Shown here: positions 7,573 through 15,734 of the stretch, piece after piece | How positions within the stretch are numbered: the first letter of the stretch is position 1 | How the letters are laid out: every line of letters begins with the position of its first letter | Assembly (NCBI GenBank): GCA_963815665.1 | Contig: CAWFHN010000013.1 | Span: forward strand, 434,001 to 498,000 | Source of the DNA: DASUPK01 sp963815665 | GTDB taxonomy: Bacteria > Actinomycetota > Thermoleophilia > Solirubrobacterales > 70-9 | Direction: 5' to 3' | Length of the DNA: 64,000 bases | Notes under the pieces: generated by a model | Database searches by the model: none | Told to the model about the DNA's origin: nothing | Seen by the model: the letters and a program-made list of their open reading frames with translations, nothing else | Made by a program: the position numbers and the translations under genes

Positions 7573-8473
7573 CCCAGGCGACAAGCCGCAATCAGATGTG
7601 CCGCAGGATGGGCTTCCTGTATACAGGAATGCCCGGCTGCTGATCTCCTGCCCGGACCGACCGGGGATCGTGGCGGCCGTCTCGAGCTTCCTCTTCGAGC
7701 ACGGCGCGAACATCGTCTCCTCCGACCAGCACTCGACCGACCCGGAGGGCGGCCGGTTCTTCATGCGCATGGAGTTCTCGACCGCGGAGATGGACCTTGA
7801 CCGTGAGCAGCTCGAGGCGGCCTTCGCGCGGGACGTCGCGGACCGCTTCGAGATGAGCTGGCGCATGTCCCATCCGGGCGATCGCAAGCGGATGGCGATC
7901 CTCGTCTCCCGCTACGAGCACTGCGTACTCGACCTCCTCTGGCGCTGGCGGCGGGGGTCGCTGGACGCCGACGTCGTGCTGGTCGCCTCGAACCATCCGG
8001 ATCTCGAGGGCGACGTGCGCTCCTTCGGGGTCCCCTTCCACCATGTGCCCGCGCCGCCGGACGGGAAGGCCGAATCGGAGGAGCGGCTTCTGGAGCTGCT
8101 CGCCGGCAACGTGGACGTCGTGGTGCTCGCCCGCTACATGCAGATCCTCTCCGGCGGCTTCCTCGACCGAATCGGCGTGCCGCTGATCAACATCCATCAC
8201 TCCTTCCTGCCGGCCTTCGCCGGACCCGACCCGCACCAGGAGGCCTACGACAAAGGCGTCAAGATCATCGGCGCGACGGCCCACTACGTCGTCGAGGAGC
8301 TCGACGCGGGCCCGATCATCGAGCAGGACGTCGCCCGCGTCTCGCACCGCGAGTCGGTCGCGGACCTGACCCGCCTTGGCGAGGACATCGAGCGCACCGT
8401 CCTGGCCCGGGCCGTCGCGATGCACCTGGAGGACCGCACGCTCGTCTACGGGAACAAGACGATCGTCTTCTGA
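7565..8473 (+). CDS. purU: Formyltetrahydrofolate deformylase
   Basis: A 302-aa PurU: an N-terminal ACT-like domain (LLISCPDRPGIVAAVSSFL) and a C-terminal formyltransferase-fold hydrolase with VASNHPDLEG, NIHHSFLPAFAG, ATAHYV and LDAGPIIEQD, which hold the catalytic Asn, His and Asp. It hydrolyses 10-formyl-THF to formate and THF, balancing one-carbon pools; O-demethylation by the neighbouring Rieske operon could release one-carbon units, a possible link. The start is GTG at 7565; an in-frame GTG at 7598 is an alternative, since the first 15 residues are not family-like. The palindrome at 7614-7629 lies within the first codons. Confidence 0.93.
   Translation: MTTPGDKPQSDVPQDGLPVYRNARLLISCPDRPGIVAAVSSFLFEHGANIVSSDQHSTDPEGGRFFMRMEFSTAEMDLDREQLEAAFARDVADRFEMSWRMSHPGDRKRMAILVSRYEHCVLDLLWRWRRGSLDADVVLVASNHPDLEGDVRSFGVPFHHVPAPPDGKAESEERLLELLAGNVDVVVLARYMQILSGGFLDRIGVPLINIHHSFLPAFAGPDPHQEAYDKGVKIIGATAHYVVEELDAGPIIEQDVARVSHRESVADLTRLGEDIERTVLARAVAMHLEDRTLVYGNKTIVF
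7614..7629. promoter_or_regulatory. Perfect 16-bp palindrome TTCCTGTATACAGGAA inside purU 5' end
   Basis: TTCCTGTATACAGGAA is a perfect inverted repeat in the first 22 codons of purU. It shares the core CTGTATACA with the site at 7531-7539, 83 bases upstream centre to centre. The pair could act as operators for the divergent genes. Confidence 0.45.
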
Positions 8474-8490
8474 TCGATGCGGAGTGGCGG

Positions 8491-10821
8491 CTAGCTGACC
8501 GGGACGCGGTTGTCCGCATCCCGATCGCGCTTGCGCGGGCGCTCGGGCAGCTGCACCGGCGCGGCGGACATCGCCCGCAGCCGCATGTCCGACCAGGTGA
8601 CGCCCTCGCGAACCAAAGCCGGGACGCCGAGCGCGACGGCGGTCGCGATCTCGACGGCCTGCAGGATCACGCCGTAGGCCAGCGCGTCCGCCGCCGAGAC
8701 GCCGAAGCCCTGGTGGAGGACACTGATGATGGCCAGCTGGAAGATGCCGATGTTGGACGGGGTGGCCGGCACGACCGCGGTGACATTGACGGCGAAGAGG
8801 CAGGCTGCCGCGGCGCCGATCGCCACCTGATGGTCGAGGCCGAGAGCGGCGAACAGCGCCCAGCAGGAGAGCAACTGCAGGAACCAGGCAAGTAGCTGGG
8901 CGCCCGTCGCGAAGGAGCCCCTGCGGGGATCGCGGAAGACCGTCAGGCCCTTGCGCGCCTGCTGCAGCGCACCGCGTACGGCCTTGATCCCGCGGGCGAT
9001 TCGGCCCTGGCCGTTCACCTTGACCAGCGACGGCGCCATCAGCACCGCCAGCAGAACCAGCAGCGGGGCGGTCGAGACCAGGAAGAGCTTCTGGGTGCTC
9101 GCCTGGAAGAGATCGGTGGTCGAGACGATGATCCCGCCGAGAAGGACCAGGGCGAGGATGTTGAGCGCCGTCTGCGCGACGAGGGACCCGATCAACACCG
9201 GGAACGTCTCGCGCATGCGGCCGATGTGGCGGGAGAGGACCATCGCCCTGGCCGGCTCGCCGAGGCGCGCGGGCAGCGTCGCCGACATCAGGACTCCGAT
9301 CATCGTCGCCGAGGTCACGTCGCGGCGGCGGATGTCGTAGCGGGGGAGGGCGGCTCGGGTGATCGCGACCCAGGAGGCGGCGCGCGCGAACATGGCGGCG
9401 ACCATCAGCGCACAGGCGATCAGGATCCACTTCAAATCCGAGTCGATGATGTTCGTCGCCACCTGGTCGATGCCGATCCGGCGCGCCGCCAGAGCGGTCA
9501 GACCGAGTCCGAGGACGCCGGCGACCGCGACGCCGGCCTTCCGGGCGGCCCGGCGGCCGCGGCTGCGCCCGTCGAGCGGAGTCGGCTCCAGGGAGGGCAG
9601 GCGCTTAGCGGGCTGCTTCGGCCCGCCGTCGAGACGAACGAGGCCGGTGCGCCGGGCGAACTCCTCCGGCGGCCAGATCGGCGCCGGAGCCGGGTCGATC
9701 GCCCGCTCGTAGACCTCGGTGACCTCCTCGGCGATCCGCGGCCAGGCATAGCGCTCGGCGGTTTGCCGGCCCGCCTCGCCCATCGCGGTGATTCGCTCCG
9801 GCTCGTGCGCGAGGAGCTGCAGCTCCTCGCCAAGGGCCTGCGGGTCGGCGGGCGGCACCAGGATGCCGTCGACGCCATTGGTGACGACGTCGCTGTAGCC
9901 GGCGATCTTCGAGGCGACCACGCCGGTGCCCGCGGCCATCGCCTCGATCAGGACCATGCCGAAGCTCTCGCCGGCGAGGGAGGGCGCGCAGAGCAGATCG
10001 GCCTCGCGGAGCTGGCGCCAGAGGACGGAGTCCGAGACCTTGCCGAGCACGTCGATGTGGGACATCACGTCCGGGTCGCCGACGCGGCGGTAGATCTCCT
10101 CCGGGTCCGCGCCGATCACGGTTAGACGAGAGGGCACGTGCTCGACCAGGGCCTGGAAGGCGGCGAGCAGCACCGGCAGGCCCTTGCGCTCCTCGGCGCG
10201 GCCGACGAAGAGCAGCCGCAGCTCGTCGCTGGGCGGCTTTGGGCCGTGCGGGATGGACTCGGTGTCGACGCCGTTGGGGACGATCGTGTACTCGCCGCCG
10301 AACCAGCGTCGCCCGGTCCAGGCAGCGGCCTCGGAGACGGCGATGCGAGCGGAGAGCTGGTTCATGCGGCGGCGGGCGCCGAGCAGCGTCGCCGTGTGGT
10401 TGGGGAAGGCCTTGGTCGAGTAGGCGTGGAAGGTGCCGACCACCGGCGCGTCGCGGAAGGTCATCGCGTCCCAGCCGACGATCGGCGCCAGGGGCTCGTG
10501 CACGTGGACCACGTCGTAGTTGCCGGCGCGTAACTCGCGACGCAAGGCGATCGGGCCCTCGGGAAAGACCGAGAGGTTGGAGACGGCGCCGTTGGCCCCA
10601 ACGCCGAGCGTTCGCCCGAGAGGGACCAGGTAGTCGGGAGCCTCCCGCAGCTCGGGATGGGAGCGGTGCAGGCGGCGGCTGACGGCGTCCGGCGGATCCC
10701 AGGGGGCGAGCACCCGAACATGGTCTCCGCGAGCAATGAATTGCTCGGCGAGCGCCTCAACATGCCTGTTTACGCCTCCCTGATAGGTCCAGGAATAGGG
10801 CGAGACAAGCGCAATGCGCAT
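8491..10821 (-). CDS. GT4 glycosyltransferase fused to a UPF0104/LPG-synthase-type membrane domain
   Basis: A 776-aa fusion. Residues 1 to ~390 form a GT4 glycosyltransferase: YQGGVNRHVEALA at the N-terminus, HVHEPL, a mid-protein VPNGVD, and GESFGMVLIEAMAAG (the E-x7-E donor-site motif). From ~430 a membrane domain of about eight helices carries MSATLPARLGEPAR and VVPATPSNIGIFQ, signatures of the lysylphosphatidylglycerol-synthase transmembrane (UPF0104/DUF2156-neighbour) family. It probably glycosylates a lipid and may flip or transfer it. The start ATG at 10821 lies six bases after TACCCT. Arg-rich reading upstream of it was rejected. Confidence 0.88.
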   Translation of the reverse strand: MRIALVSPYSWTYQGGVNRHVEALAEQFIARGDHVRVLAPWDPPDAVSRRLHRSHPELREAPDYLVPLGRTLGVGANGAVSNLSVFPEGPIALRRELRAGNYDVVHVHEPLAPIVGWDAMTFRDAPVVGTFHAYSTKAFPNHTATLLGARRRMNQLSARIAVSEAAAWTGRRWFGGEYTIVPNGVDTESIPHGPKPPSDELRLLFVGRAEERKGLPVLLAAFQALVEHVPSRLTVIGADPEEIYRRVGDPDVMSHIDVLGKVSDSVLWRQLREADLLCAPSLAGESFGMVLIEAMAAGTGVVASKIAGYSDVVTNGVDGILVPPADPQALGEELQLLAHEPERITAMGEAGRQTAERYAWPRIAEEVTEVYERAIDPAPAPIWPPEEFARRTGLVRLDGGPKQPAKRLPSLEPTPLDGRSRGRRAARKAGVAVAGVLGLGLTALAARRIGIDQVATNIIDSDLKWILIACALMVAAMFARAASWVAITRAALPRYDIRRRDVTSATMIGVLMSATLPARLGEPARAMVLSRHIGRMRETFPVLIGSLVAQTALNILALVLLGGIIVSTTDLFQASTQKLFLVSTAPLLVLLAVLMAPSLVKVNGQGRIARGIKAVRGALQQARKGLTVFRDPRRGSFATGAQLLAWFLQLLSCWALFAALGLDHQVAIGAAAACLFAVNVTAVVPATPSNIGIFQLAIISVLHQGFGVSAADALAYGVILQAVEIATAVALGVPALVREGVTWSDMRLRAMSAAPVQLPERPRKRDRDADNRVPVS

Positions 10822-10827
10822 CAGGTC

Positions 10828-10833
10828 AGGGTA
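10828..10833 (-). promoter_or_regulatory. Leaderless-type -10 hexamer TACCCT for the glycosyltransferase fusion
   Basis: TACCCT on the minus strand is followed by six bases (gacctg) and then the ATG at 10821, with no Shine-Dalgarno sequence. This suggests transcription starting at or next to the A of ATG. Confidence 0.55.
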
Positions 10834-10872
10834 CCGGGAACACAGGCTGGGCTTCGTGCGTGGAGTCACAGC

Positions 10873-10916
10873 TAGTTCACTACCCGCTCGGGCTCGATCA
10901 ATTACGCGGTGAACTA
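10873..10916. promoter_or_regulatory. Spaced inverted repeat TAGTTCAC...GTGAACTA
   Basis: Perfect 8-bp arms at 10873-10880 and 10909-10916 are separated by 28 bases and lie about 40-85 bases upstream of the TACCCT promoter of the glycosyltransferase fusion. The distal arm overlaps the stop codon of the gene upstream. It could be a dimer or looping operator, or an activator site. Confidence 0.35.
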
Positions 10917-12755
10917 CCCATCCGTGCCTGCCTGCGCCCAGTCGAAGGCCAGAGCGGCGCCCAGAGCGAGGGATCCGAGCACGAGAAAGGTCGCGCCCGA
11001 ATCGTTGACGAGCACGCCCACCGCCACGGCGGCGCAGGCGCCGAGGAAGCCGGCCCGGGCGAGCGGTGCCGGACGCAACCAGGCGTCGATCCGCCGCCAC
11101 TTGGCGATGCAGGCGAAGACGCCGGCGATGACGAGCCAGAACAGGGGATTGCCTGCCGCCTGAGCGAAGTCGTCAGCCGAGAGCTCGAGGCGGCGTTGCG
11201 CGATGTCGGCGAGGTCTCCGGCCCCGCCGGCATCCAATACTGAGCGCGTGAGGTGCGCGTTGCCTCCCGAAACCAGGTCAATGGCCGCGACGAGGGCCAA
11301 GGCCAGGATCGGCGCGGCGATCACAGCCGCCAGGACCAGACCGTGGCGTTTAGGGGTCGCCAGACGACCATGGATCTCCACAGACCCCGCAACCACCGCC
11401 GCGACCGCCCCGCCGACGGAGAGCACGATCGCCGCGCCAACGTCCGCGCCGAACCGCCCGGCGGCGAAGACCAGGGCCGTCACGGCTCCGGCGCCCAAGA
11501 AAGCGCCGATCGCGGCTCCCCTTCCCCAGCCGCTTTTTGCGCTCAGCGCCGCCCCCATCCCCACCGGCACCATCACCGCGAACAGCGCCTCGAGCTCGTT
11601 CCCGATCCCGTAGAAGCGAACGCCGAAGATCGGGTTCGGCCCCAGCAGCGAGAGCCTCGTCAAGTCCGATCCGGCGATCACGTCGACCGCGTACGCCACC
11701 ACGGTAATCGCACATGCGATCGCCAGGGCCCACCACCCCCGAACCAGCGTCAGGGTGAGGACTGCGAGCGCCGCGGCACCAAGCCCGACGAGTAGCCCCT
11801 CCGCCGTAGCCCCGGGCTCAATCGCGGCTCCAGCAAGCAGCATCAGGGGCATGTAGGCGAAGGCAAGCGCGAGCCAGGCGACCACACCTCGTCGGAACAC
11901 TGACCTGACGAGGGCAAGCAGGGCCGCGGCCAGGATCCAGGCGGCGAGTGAGAGGATCACGACCGGCGCACGCCGATCCGGGATCACCTCCATTCGATCG
12001 GCCAGGTCGTCGACGGCATCGGAATCGACGGCACCGTTCGAGCGGATGGGCTCGCCGTCCATCCGATCGGGGACGTCGAGCCCGAATCGGCGCAGAATCG
12101 TCGGGGCGATATCGGTCGAGAGGACGTAGCCGTCGGTCCGCGTCGAGTCGGAGGTGAGGTTGCCATCGAAGCCACTTCCGGCGATTCCGATCGGCGTCGT
12201 CTGTCGTCCAGCGGACGGCTCAACGAACGCGATCAGCAGCTCGTCGGAGGTCGGTCCCGGCGCCTGCTTTCGCAGCAGGCCGATCCCGGTGGAGAAGACG
12301 GTGACTGAGCCGAAGTTGGAGATGGGCACCGCCCCATTCCGCTGAGCCACGATCAATGCCGCCGTCTCCGCCGCCGGAACGGAATCGGATCGGATTCCTC
12401 CTCCCAGGAGGCTCGATGCCAGCAGCCCGGGAACGATCTGGGCCGGAGCGCCCTCGGCCCGGCTGACGATCCCCTCCCAATGCGGAACATGCATCCAGAT
12501 AGGCGGCAGCGAAGGCAACGGCCGGGGGTAGAGCGCGTCGTCGATCCGCGCTCCCTGGGAGATGTCCAGGTAGGTCTGCTCGGCGGGGACGTCGTCGATC
12601 CCAGTGCTCATCACGCCGAGCGAGAGCCCGGGCACCGTCGCGAGATCATCAACGGTGATTTGAGGTGGCAGAACCTCGATGGCGACCCGTGGCTGAGCCC
12701 AAGCTGGGCTCGCCAACCCGCACATCAGCGCCCCGGCCGCCAGCGCGGCGGCCAT
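10914..12755 (-). CDS. Secreted/membrane protein: alkaline-phosphatase-like ectodomain plus multi-pass C-terminus
   Basis: A 613-aa protein with a signal peptide (MAAALAAGALMCGLASPAWA). Residues ~25-310 are extracytoplasmic and end in TDIAPTILRRFGLDVPDRMDG, a phrase typical of the last part of alkaline-phosphatase/sulfatase-fold proteins. The early metal-binding motifs of active phosphatases are not obvious, so activity is doubtful. After ~320 about eight to nine hydrophobic helices follow. The start ATG 12755 leaves only 13 bases to the divergent hemQ GTG. Its position upstream of the GT4-flippase fusion suggests a shared role in envelope glycolipid handling; function not established. Confidence 0.75.
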   Translation of the reverse strand: MAAALAAGALMCGLASPAWAQPRVAIEVLPPQITVDDLATVPGLSLGVMSTGIDDVPAEQTYLDISQGARIDDALYPRPLPSLPPIWMHVPHWEGIVSRAEGAPAQIVPGLLASSLLGGGIRSDSVPAAETAALIVAQRNGAVPISNFGSVTVFSTGIGLLRKQAPGPTSDELLIAFVEPSAGRQTTPIGIAGSGFDGNLTSDSTRTDGYVLSTDIAPTILRRFGLDVPDRMDGEPIRSNGAVDSDAVDDLADRMEVIPDRRAPVVILSLAAWILAAALLALVRSVFRRGVVAWLALAFAYMPLMLLAGAAIEPGATAEGLLVGLGAAALAVLTLTLVRGWWALAIACAITVVAYAVDVIAGSDLTRLSLLGPNPIFGVRFYGIGNELEALFAVMVPVGMGAALSAKSGWGRGAAIGAFLGAGAVTALVFAAGRFGADVGAAIVLSVGGAVAAVVAGSVEIHGRLATPKRHGLVLAAVIAAPILALALVAAIDLVSGGNAHLTRSVLDAGGAGDLADIAQRRLELSADDFAQAAGNPLFWLVIAGVFACIAKWRRIDAWLRPAPLARAGFLGACAAVAVGVLVNDSGATFLVLGSLALGAALAFDWAQAGTDG

Positions 12756-12761
12756 TACCCT
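12756..12761 (+). promoter_or_regulatory. Leaderless-type -10 hexamer TACCCT for hemQ
   Basis: TACCCT followed by seven bases and GTG 12769. The hexamer abuts the ATG (12755) of the divergent membrane-protein gene, so the -35 region of hemQ must lie inside that coding sequence. Confidence 0.6.
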
Positions 12762-12768
12762 TCCTCTC

Positions 12769-13464
12769 GTGGCCGACCGCACCTTCGTCAAGTTCACCTT
12801 CTTCAAGCTCGACCCCGCCTGGCGGCGGCGCTCCGCCGAGGAGCGGGCAACCGACAAGGCCGAGTTCCTGGCCGCCTGCGAGGACTTCGCCGAGGACCGA
12901 TCGCTGCGAGCGTATTCGACGGTCGGCACCCGGGGAGACACCGACCTGATGCTGCTCAGCCAGAGCCCCACGCTGGAGGACATCCACACCTTCCACGTCG
13001 TGCTCAGCCAGAGCGGCCTCGCCCGCTGGGCATCCATCCCCTACTCCTACCTGGCGATGACCAAGCCGTCGCCGTATTCGGACAGCGAGTCCCGCCAGGA
13101 GATCTGCGTTTCGGACCGCAAGTACCTCTTCGTCTATCCGCTCGACAAGAAGCGCGAGTGGTACGGCCTGCCGATGGAGGAGCGGCAGCGGATCATGGCC
13201 AATCACATCGAAGTCGGCCGCCGCCATCCCGAGATCTCCATCAACACCGCTTACTCGTTCGGCATCGACGACCAGGAGTTCGTCGTCTCCTTCGAGGGCG
13301 ACGAGCCCGGCGAGTTTCTCGACCTCGTCCAGGAGCTCCGACCCACTGAGTCGAGCGCCTACACGCTGCGCGACACGCCGATCTTCACCTGCGTCTCGAT
13401 GTCGCTGGGCCGCACGCTCGACGCGCTCGATGGCACCGCCGCGACGGCCGTCACCCCGGCGTAG
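12769..13464 (+). CDS. hemQ: Coproheme decarboxylase (chlorite-dismutase family)
   Basis: A 231-aa HemQ of the coproporphyrin-dependent heme pathway, oxidatively decarboxylating coproheme to heme b with peroxide. Family blocks seen: YSTVGTRGDTDLMLL, KYLFVYPLDKKREWY (Tyr123, matching the reactive Tyr), and ERQRIMANHIEVGRRHPE (His146 as proximal heme ligand). Length is typical of monoderm/actinobacterial HemQ. The start is a GTG preceded by TACCCT and no Shine-Dalgarno sequence. FprA follows 26 bases downstream on the same strand. Confidence 0.95.
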   Translation: MADRTFVKFTFFKLDPAWRRRSAEERATDKAEFLAACEDFAEDRSLRAYSTVGTRGDTDLMLLSQSPTLEDIHTFHVVLSQSGLARWASIPYSYLAMTKPSPYSDSESRQEICVSDRKYLFVYPLDKKREWYGLPMEERQRIMANHIEVGRRHPEISINTAYSFGIDDQEFVVSFEGDEPGEFLDLVQELRPTESSAYTLRDTPIFTCVSMSLGRTLDALDGTAATAVTPA

Positions 13465-13490
13465 CCCAGCTACTACCCTTTCGCGTTCGT

Positions 13491-14897
13491 TTGATTGGGA
13501 CCGAACAAACACCCCTGCGCGTCGCCATCGTCGGCTCGGGCCCGGCCGGCTTCTACACGGCCGAGCACGTGCTCAAGCACGAGGGCACGCACGCCGAGGT
13601 CGACATGTTCGACCGGCTGCCGACCCCATACGGGCTGGTTCGCTTCGGCGTCGCTCCCGACCATCCGAAGATCAAGTCGGTGATCCGCGTCTACGAGAAG
13701 ACCGCCGCTCGCCCGGAGTTCCGCTTCTTCGGGAACGTCGAGGTGGGCAAGGACATCTCGGTCGATGAGCTGCGCGACCGCTACCACGCCATCGTCTTCG
13801 CCTATGGCACGGCGACCGACCGCCAGCTGGGGATCCCGGGCGAGGACCTCGCCGGCAGCCATCCGGCCACCGAGTTCGTCAACTGGTACAACGCCCACCC
13901 CGACTTCGCGGACCGGGAGTTCGACCTCTCCTGCGAGCGGGTCGTCGTGATCGGCAACGGGAACGTGGCCGCTGACGTAGCCCGGATGCTGGCGCTGACC
14001 CGCGAGGAGCTCGAGGAGACGGACACCGCGGACCACGCGATCGAGGCGTTCTCCGGCAACGACGTCAAGGAGATCCTCGTTCTCGGTCGCCGCGGCCCCG
14101 CGCAGGCGGCATTCACCAACCCGGAGGTCCGCGAGCTCGGCGAGATGGCGAACGCCGACATCGACATCGACGCCGGCGAGATGGAGCTCGACCAGATCAG
14201 CCGCGAGTGGCTCGACTCCGACGACGCCGACCCCACCAATCGCCGCAATGTCGAGATCTTCACCGACTTCTCCGGGCGCGAGCCGGAGGGCAAGCCGCAG
14301 AGGATCACCCTGCGCTTCCTCCGCTCCCCCGTCGAGATCCAGGGCGACGGCAAGGTCGAGCGGATCGTCGTGGGACGCAACGAGCTGCAGCGCGACGAGT
14401 CAGGGCGCATCCGCGCCGTCGACACCGGCGAGCGCGAGACGATCGACTGCGGCTTGGTCCTGCGCTCGATCGGCTACAAGGGGATCCCGATCGACGGCAT
14501 TCCCTTTGACGACGGCAGGGGGCTGATCCACAACGAGGCCGGCAGGGTCCACGACGGCAGCGGGGATCAGGTCCCCGGGCTCTACGCGGTCGGTTGGATC
14601 AAGCGGGGCCCCTCGGGCGTGATCGGGACGAACAAGAAGGACGCCCAGGAGACGGTCAATGAGCTCTTCGCCGACCTCGAGGCCGGAAAGGTCCCTGACG
14701 CGGAGCTGGCCGGCGACCGCGGCGCGATCGAGTCACTGCTCAACGAGCGCAAGCCCGACCACGTCACCTTCGATGGCTGGCAGGCGATCGACGCGGCCGA
14801 GGTCGAGGCGGGCAAGCCGCACGGCCGCCCGCGCGTCAAGTTCTGCAAGGTCGAGGAGCTGGTCGAGGCCTCGAAGAAGAGTCCGGTTCCGAGCTAG
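13491..14897 (+). CDS. fprA: NADPH-ferredoxin reductase, FprA/adrenodoxin-reductase type
   Basis: A 468-aa FAD/NADPH oxidoreductase. FAD-binding VAIVGSGPAGFY starts at about residue 11; DRLPTPYGLVRFGVAPDHP is diagnostic for adrenodoxin reductase; the NADP domain has VVVIGNGNVAADVAR; the C-terminal GWIKRGPSGVIGTNKKDA closes the flavin site. It reduces ferredoxins that could feed the two P450s in this window or HemQ-linked iron chemistry. The start is a TTG at 13491; TACCCT lies at 13474-13479, eleven bases upstream. It ends tail-to-tail with the GDPD gene, both stops sharing a CTAG. Confidence 0.93.
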   Translation: MIGTEQTPLRVAIVGSGPAGFYTAEHVLKHEGTHAEVDMFDRLPTPYGLVRFGVAPDHPKIKSVIRVYEKTAARPEFRFFGNVEVGKDISVDELRDRYHAIVFAYGTATDRQLGIPGEDLAGSHPATEFVNWYNAHPDFADREFDLSCERVVVIGNGNVAADVARMLALTREELEETDTADHAIEAFSGNDVKEILVLGRRGPAQAAFTNPEVRELGEMANADIDIDAGEMELDQISREWLDSDDADPTNRRNVEIFTDFSGREPEGKPQRITLRFLRSPVEIQGDGKVERIVVGRNELQRDESGRIRAVDTGERETIDCGLVLRSIGYKGIPIDGIPFDDGRGLIHNEAGRVHDGSGDQVPGLYAVGWIKRGPSGVIGTNKKDAQETVNELFADLEAGKVPDAELAGDRGAIESLLNERKPDHVTFDGWQAIDAAEVEAGKPHGRPRVKFCKVEELVEASKKSPVPS

Positions 14898-15661
14898 CTG
14901 CGAGACGGCGCACGGCGCTGAGCTGCCCGCGACGCCGCTTCGGCCCGCAGCTCGTGGGGTCGATCGGTGACGACCGCGTCGGGGCCGAACGCGAGCACGC
15001 GCTCCAGCAGCTCGGCGTCGTTGACGGTGCCGGTGTTAACGGATAGCCCTACATCACGCAACGCACCGACCAGGCGCTCGGAGAGCAGGAAGTGCTCGAT
15101 CGAGACGCCGGCGACACCCGTCCGCGCCGCCCAGCCGGCAAGCGCCTCGGGCTCATAGTCCGCCCAGACGATCAGGCGCGAGCGCACGCCCGCATCCGCC
15201 GCCACCTCGCAGGCGCCCGAGTAGAAGCTGATCAGCTCGACTCGGGAGGTCGCGCCGGCGGCATGGACCTGGGAGCAGATCACCTCGGTCGTGCGTCTGG
15301 CCAGCGCCTCGTCGGCGTGCGCCTTGACCTCGAGCTGGACGATGAGCCCGGCCGGCGCGGCCTGGAGGAGGTCGCCGAGGAGCAGGGGCTGCACCTCCGT
15401 CGGCTTTCCTGCCCGGTCTAGCAGTCTCCCCGCGAGGATCTCGTCCGCGCTGCGCTCATGCGCCCAGCCCTCGAGGGTGGTTGCCAGCGGCAGCAACGGA
15501 TCGTGAAGCAGAACGAGCTCGCCATCGGCGGTCAGCACCACGTCGGTCTCGAGCCCGGTGAGCGGCCCGGCGATCGCTCTCGCCAGCGCCGTTGCCGAGG
15601 AATCCGGCCCATAAGCTCGTCCAAGTCGATGGGCGATGAAGTTCGCCTGCATCATCGGCAC
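14894..15661 (-). CDS. Glycerophosphodiester phosphodiesterase
   Basis: A 255-aa GDPD TIM barrel. AHRLGRAYGPDSSATA supplies the catalytic His-Arg; LETDVVLTADGELVLLHDPLL supplies the metal-binding acidic residues and second His; VQLEVKAH gives the conserved Glu-Lys. It lacks an evident signal peptide, so a cytoplasmic enzyme releasing glycerol-3-phosphate from glycerophosphodiesters is likely. Starts in frame are GTG 15661 and ATG 15655 or 15652; none has a clear ribosome-binding site, so the start is uncertain by three codons. The stop overlaps the fprA stop by three bases. Confidence 0.9.
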   Translation of the reverse strand: MPMMQANFIAHRLGRAYGPDSSATALARAIAGPLTGLETDVVLTADGELVLLHDPLLPLATTLEGWAHERSADEILAGRLLDRAGKPTEVQPLLLGDLLQAAPAGLIVQLEVKAHADEALARRTTEVICSQVHAAGATSRVELISFYSGACEVAADAGVRSRLIVWADYEPEALAGWAARTGVAGVSIEHFLLSERLVGALRDVGLSVNTGTVNDAELLERVLAFGPDAVVTDRPHELRAEAASRAAQRRAPSRS

Positions 15662-15734
15662 GATGAGAGCAGCGCCCCGGTCCGGACTTGTTAGGAGCGC
15701 GTGAACGTTCTGTAACGAACTCCCCGCGGCGACT

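Noticed and set aside
10914..13037. Extended N-terminus of the phosphatase-like membrane protein beyond 12755
   Set aside because: The extra residues overlap hemQ on the other strand and look like antisense; the signal peptide starts at 12755.
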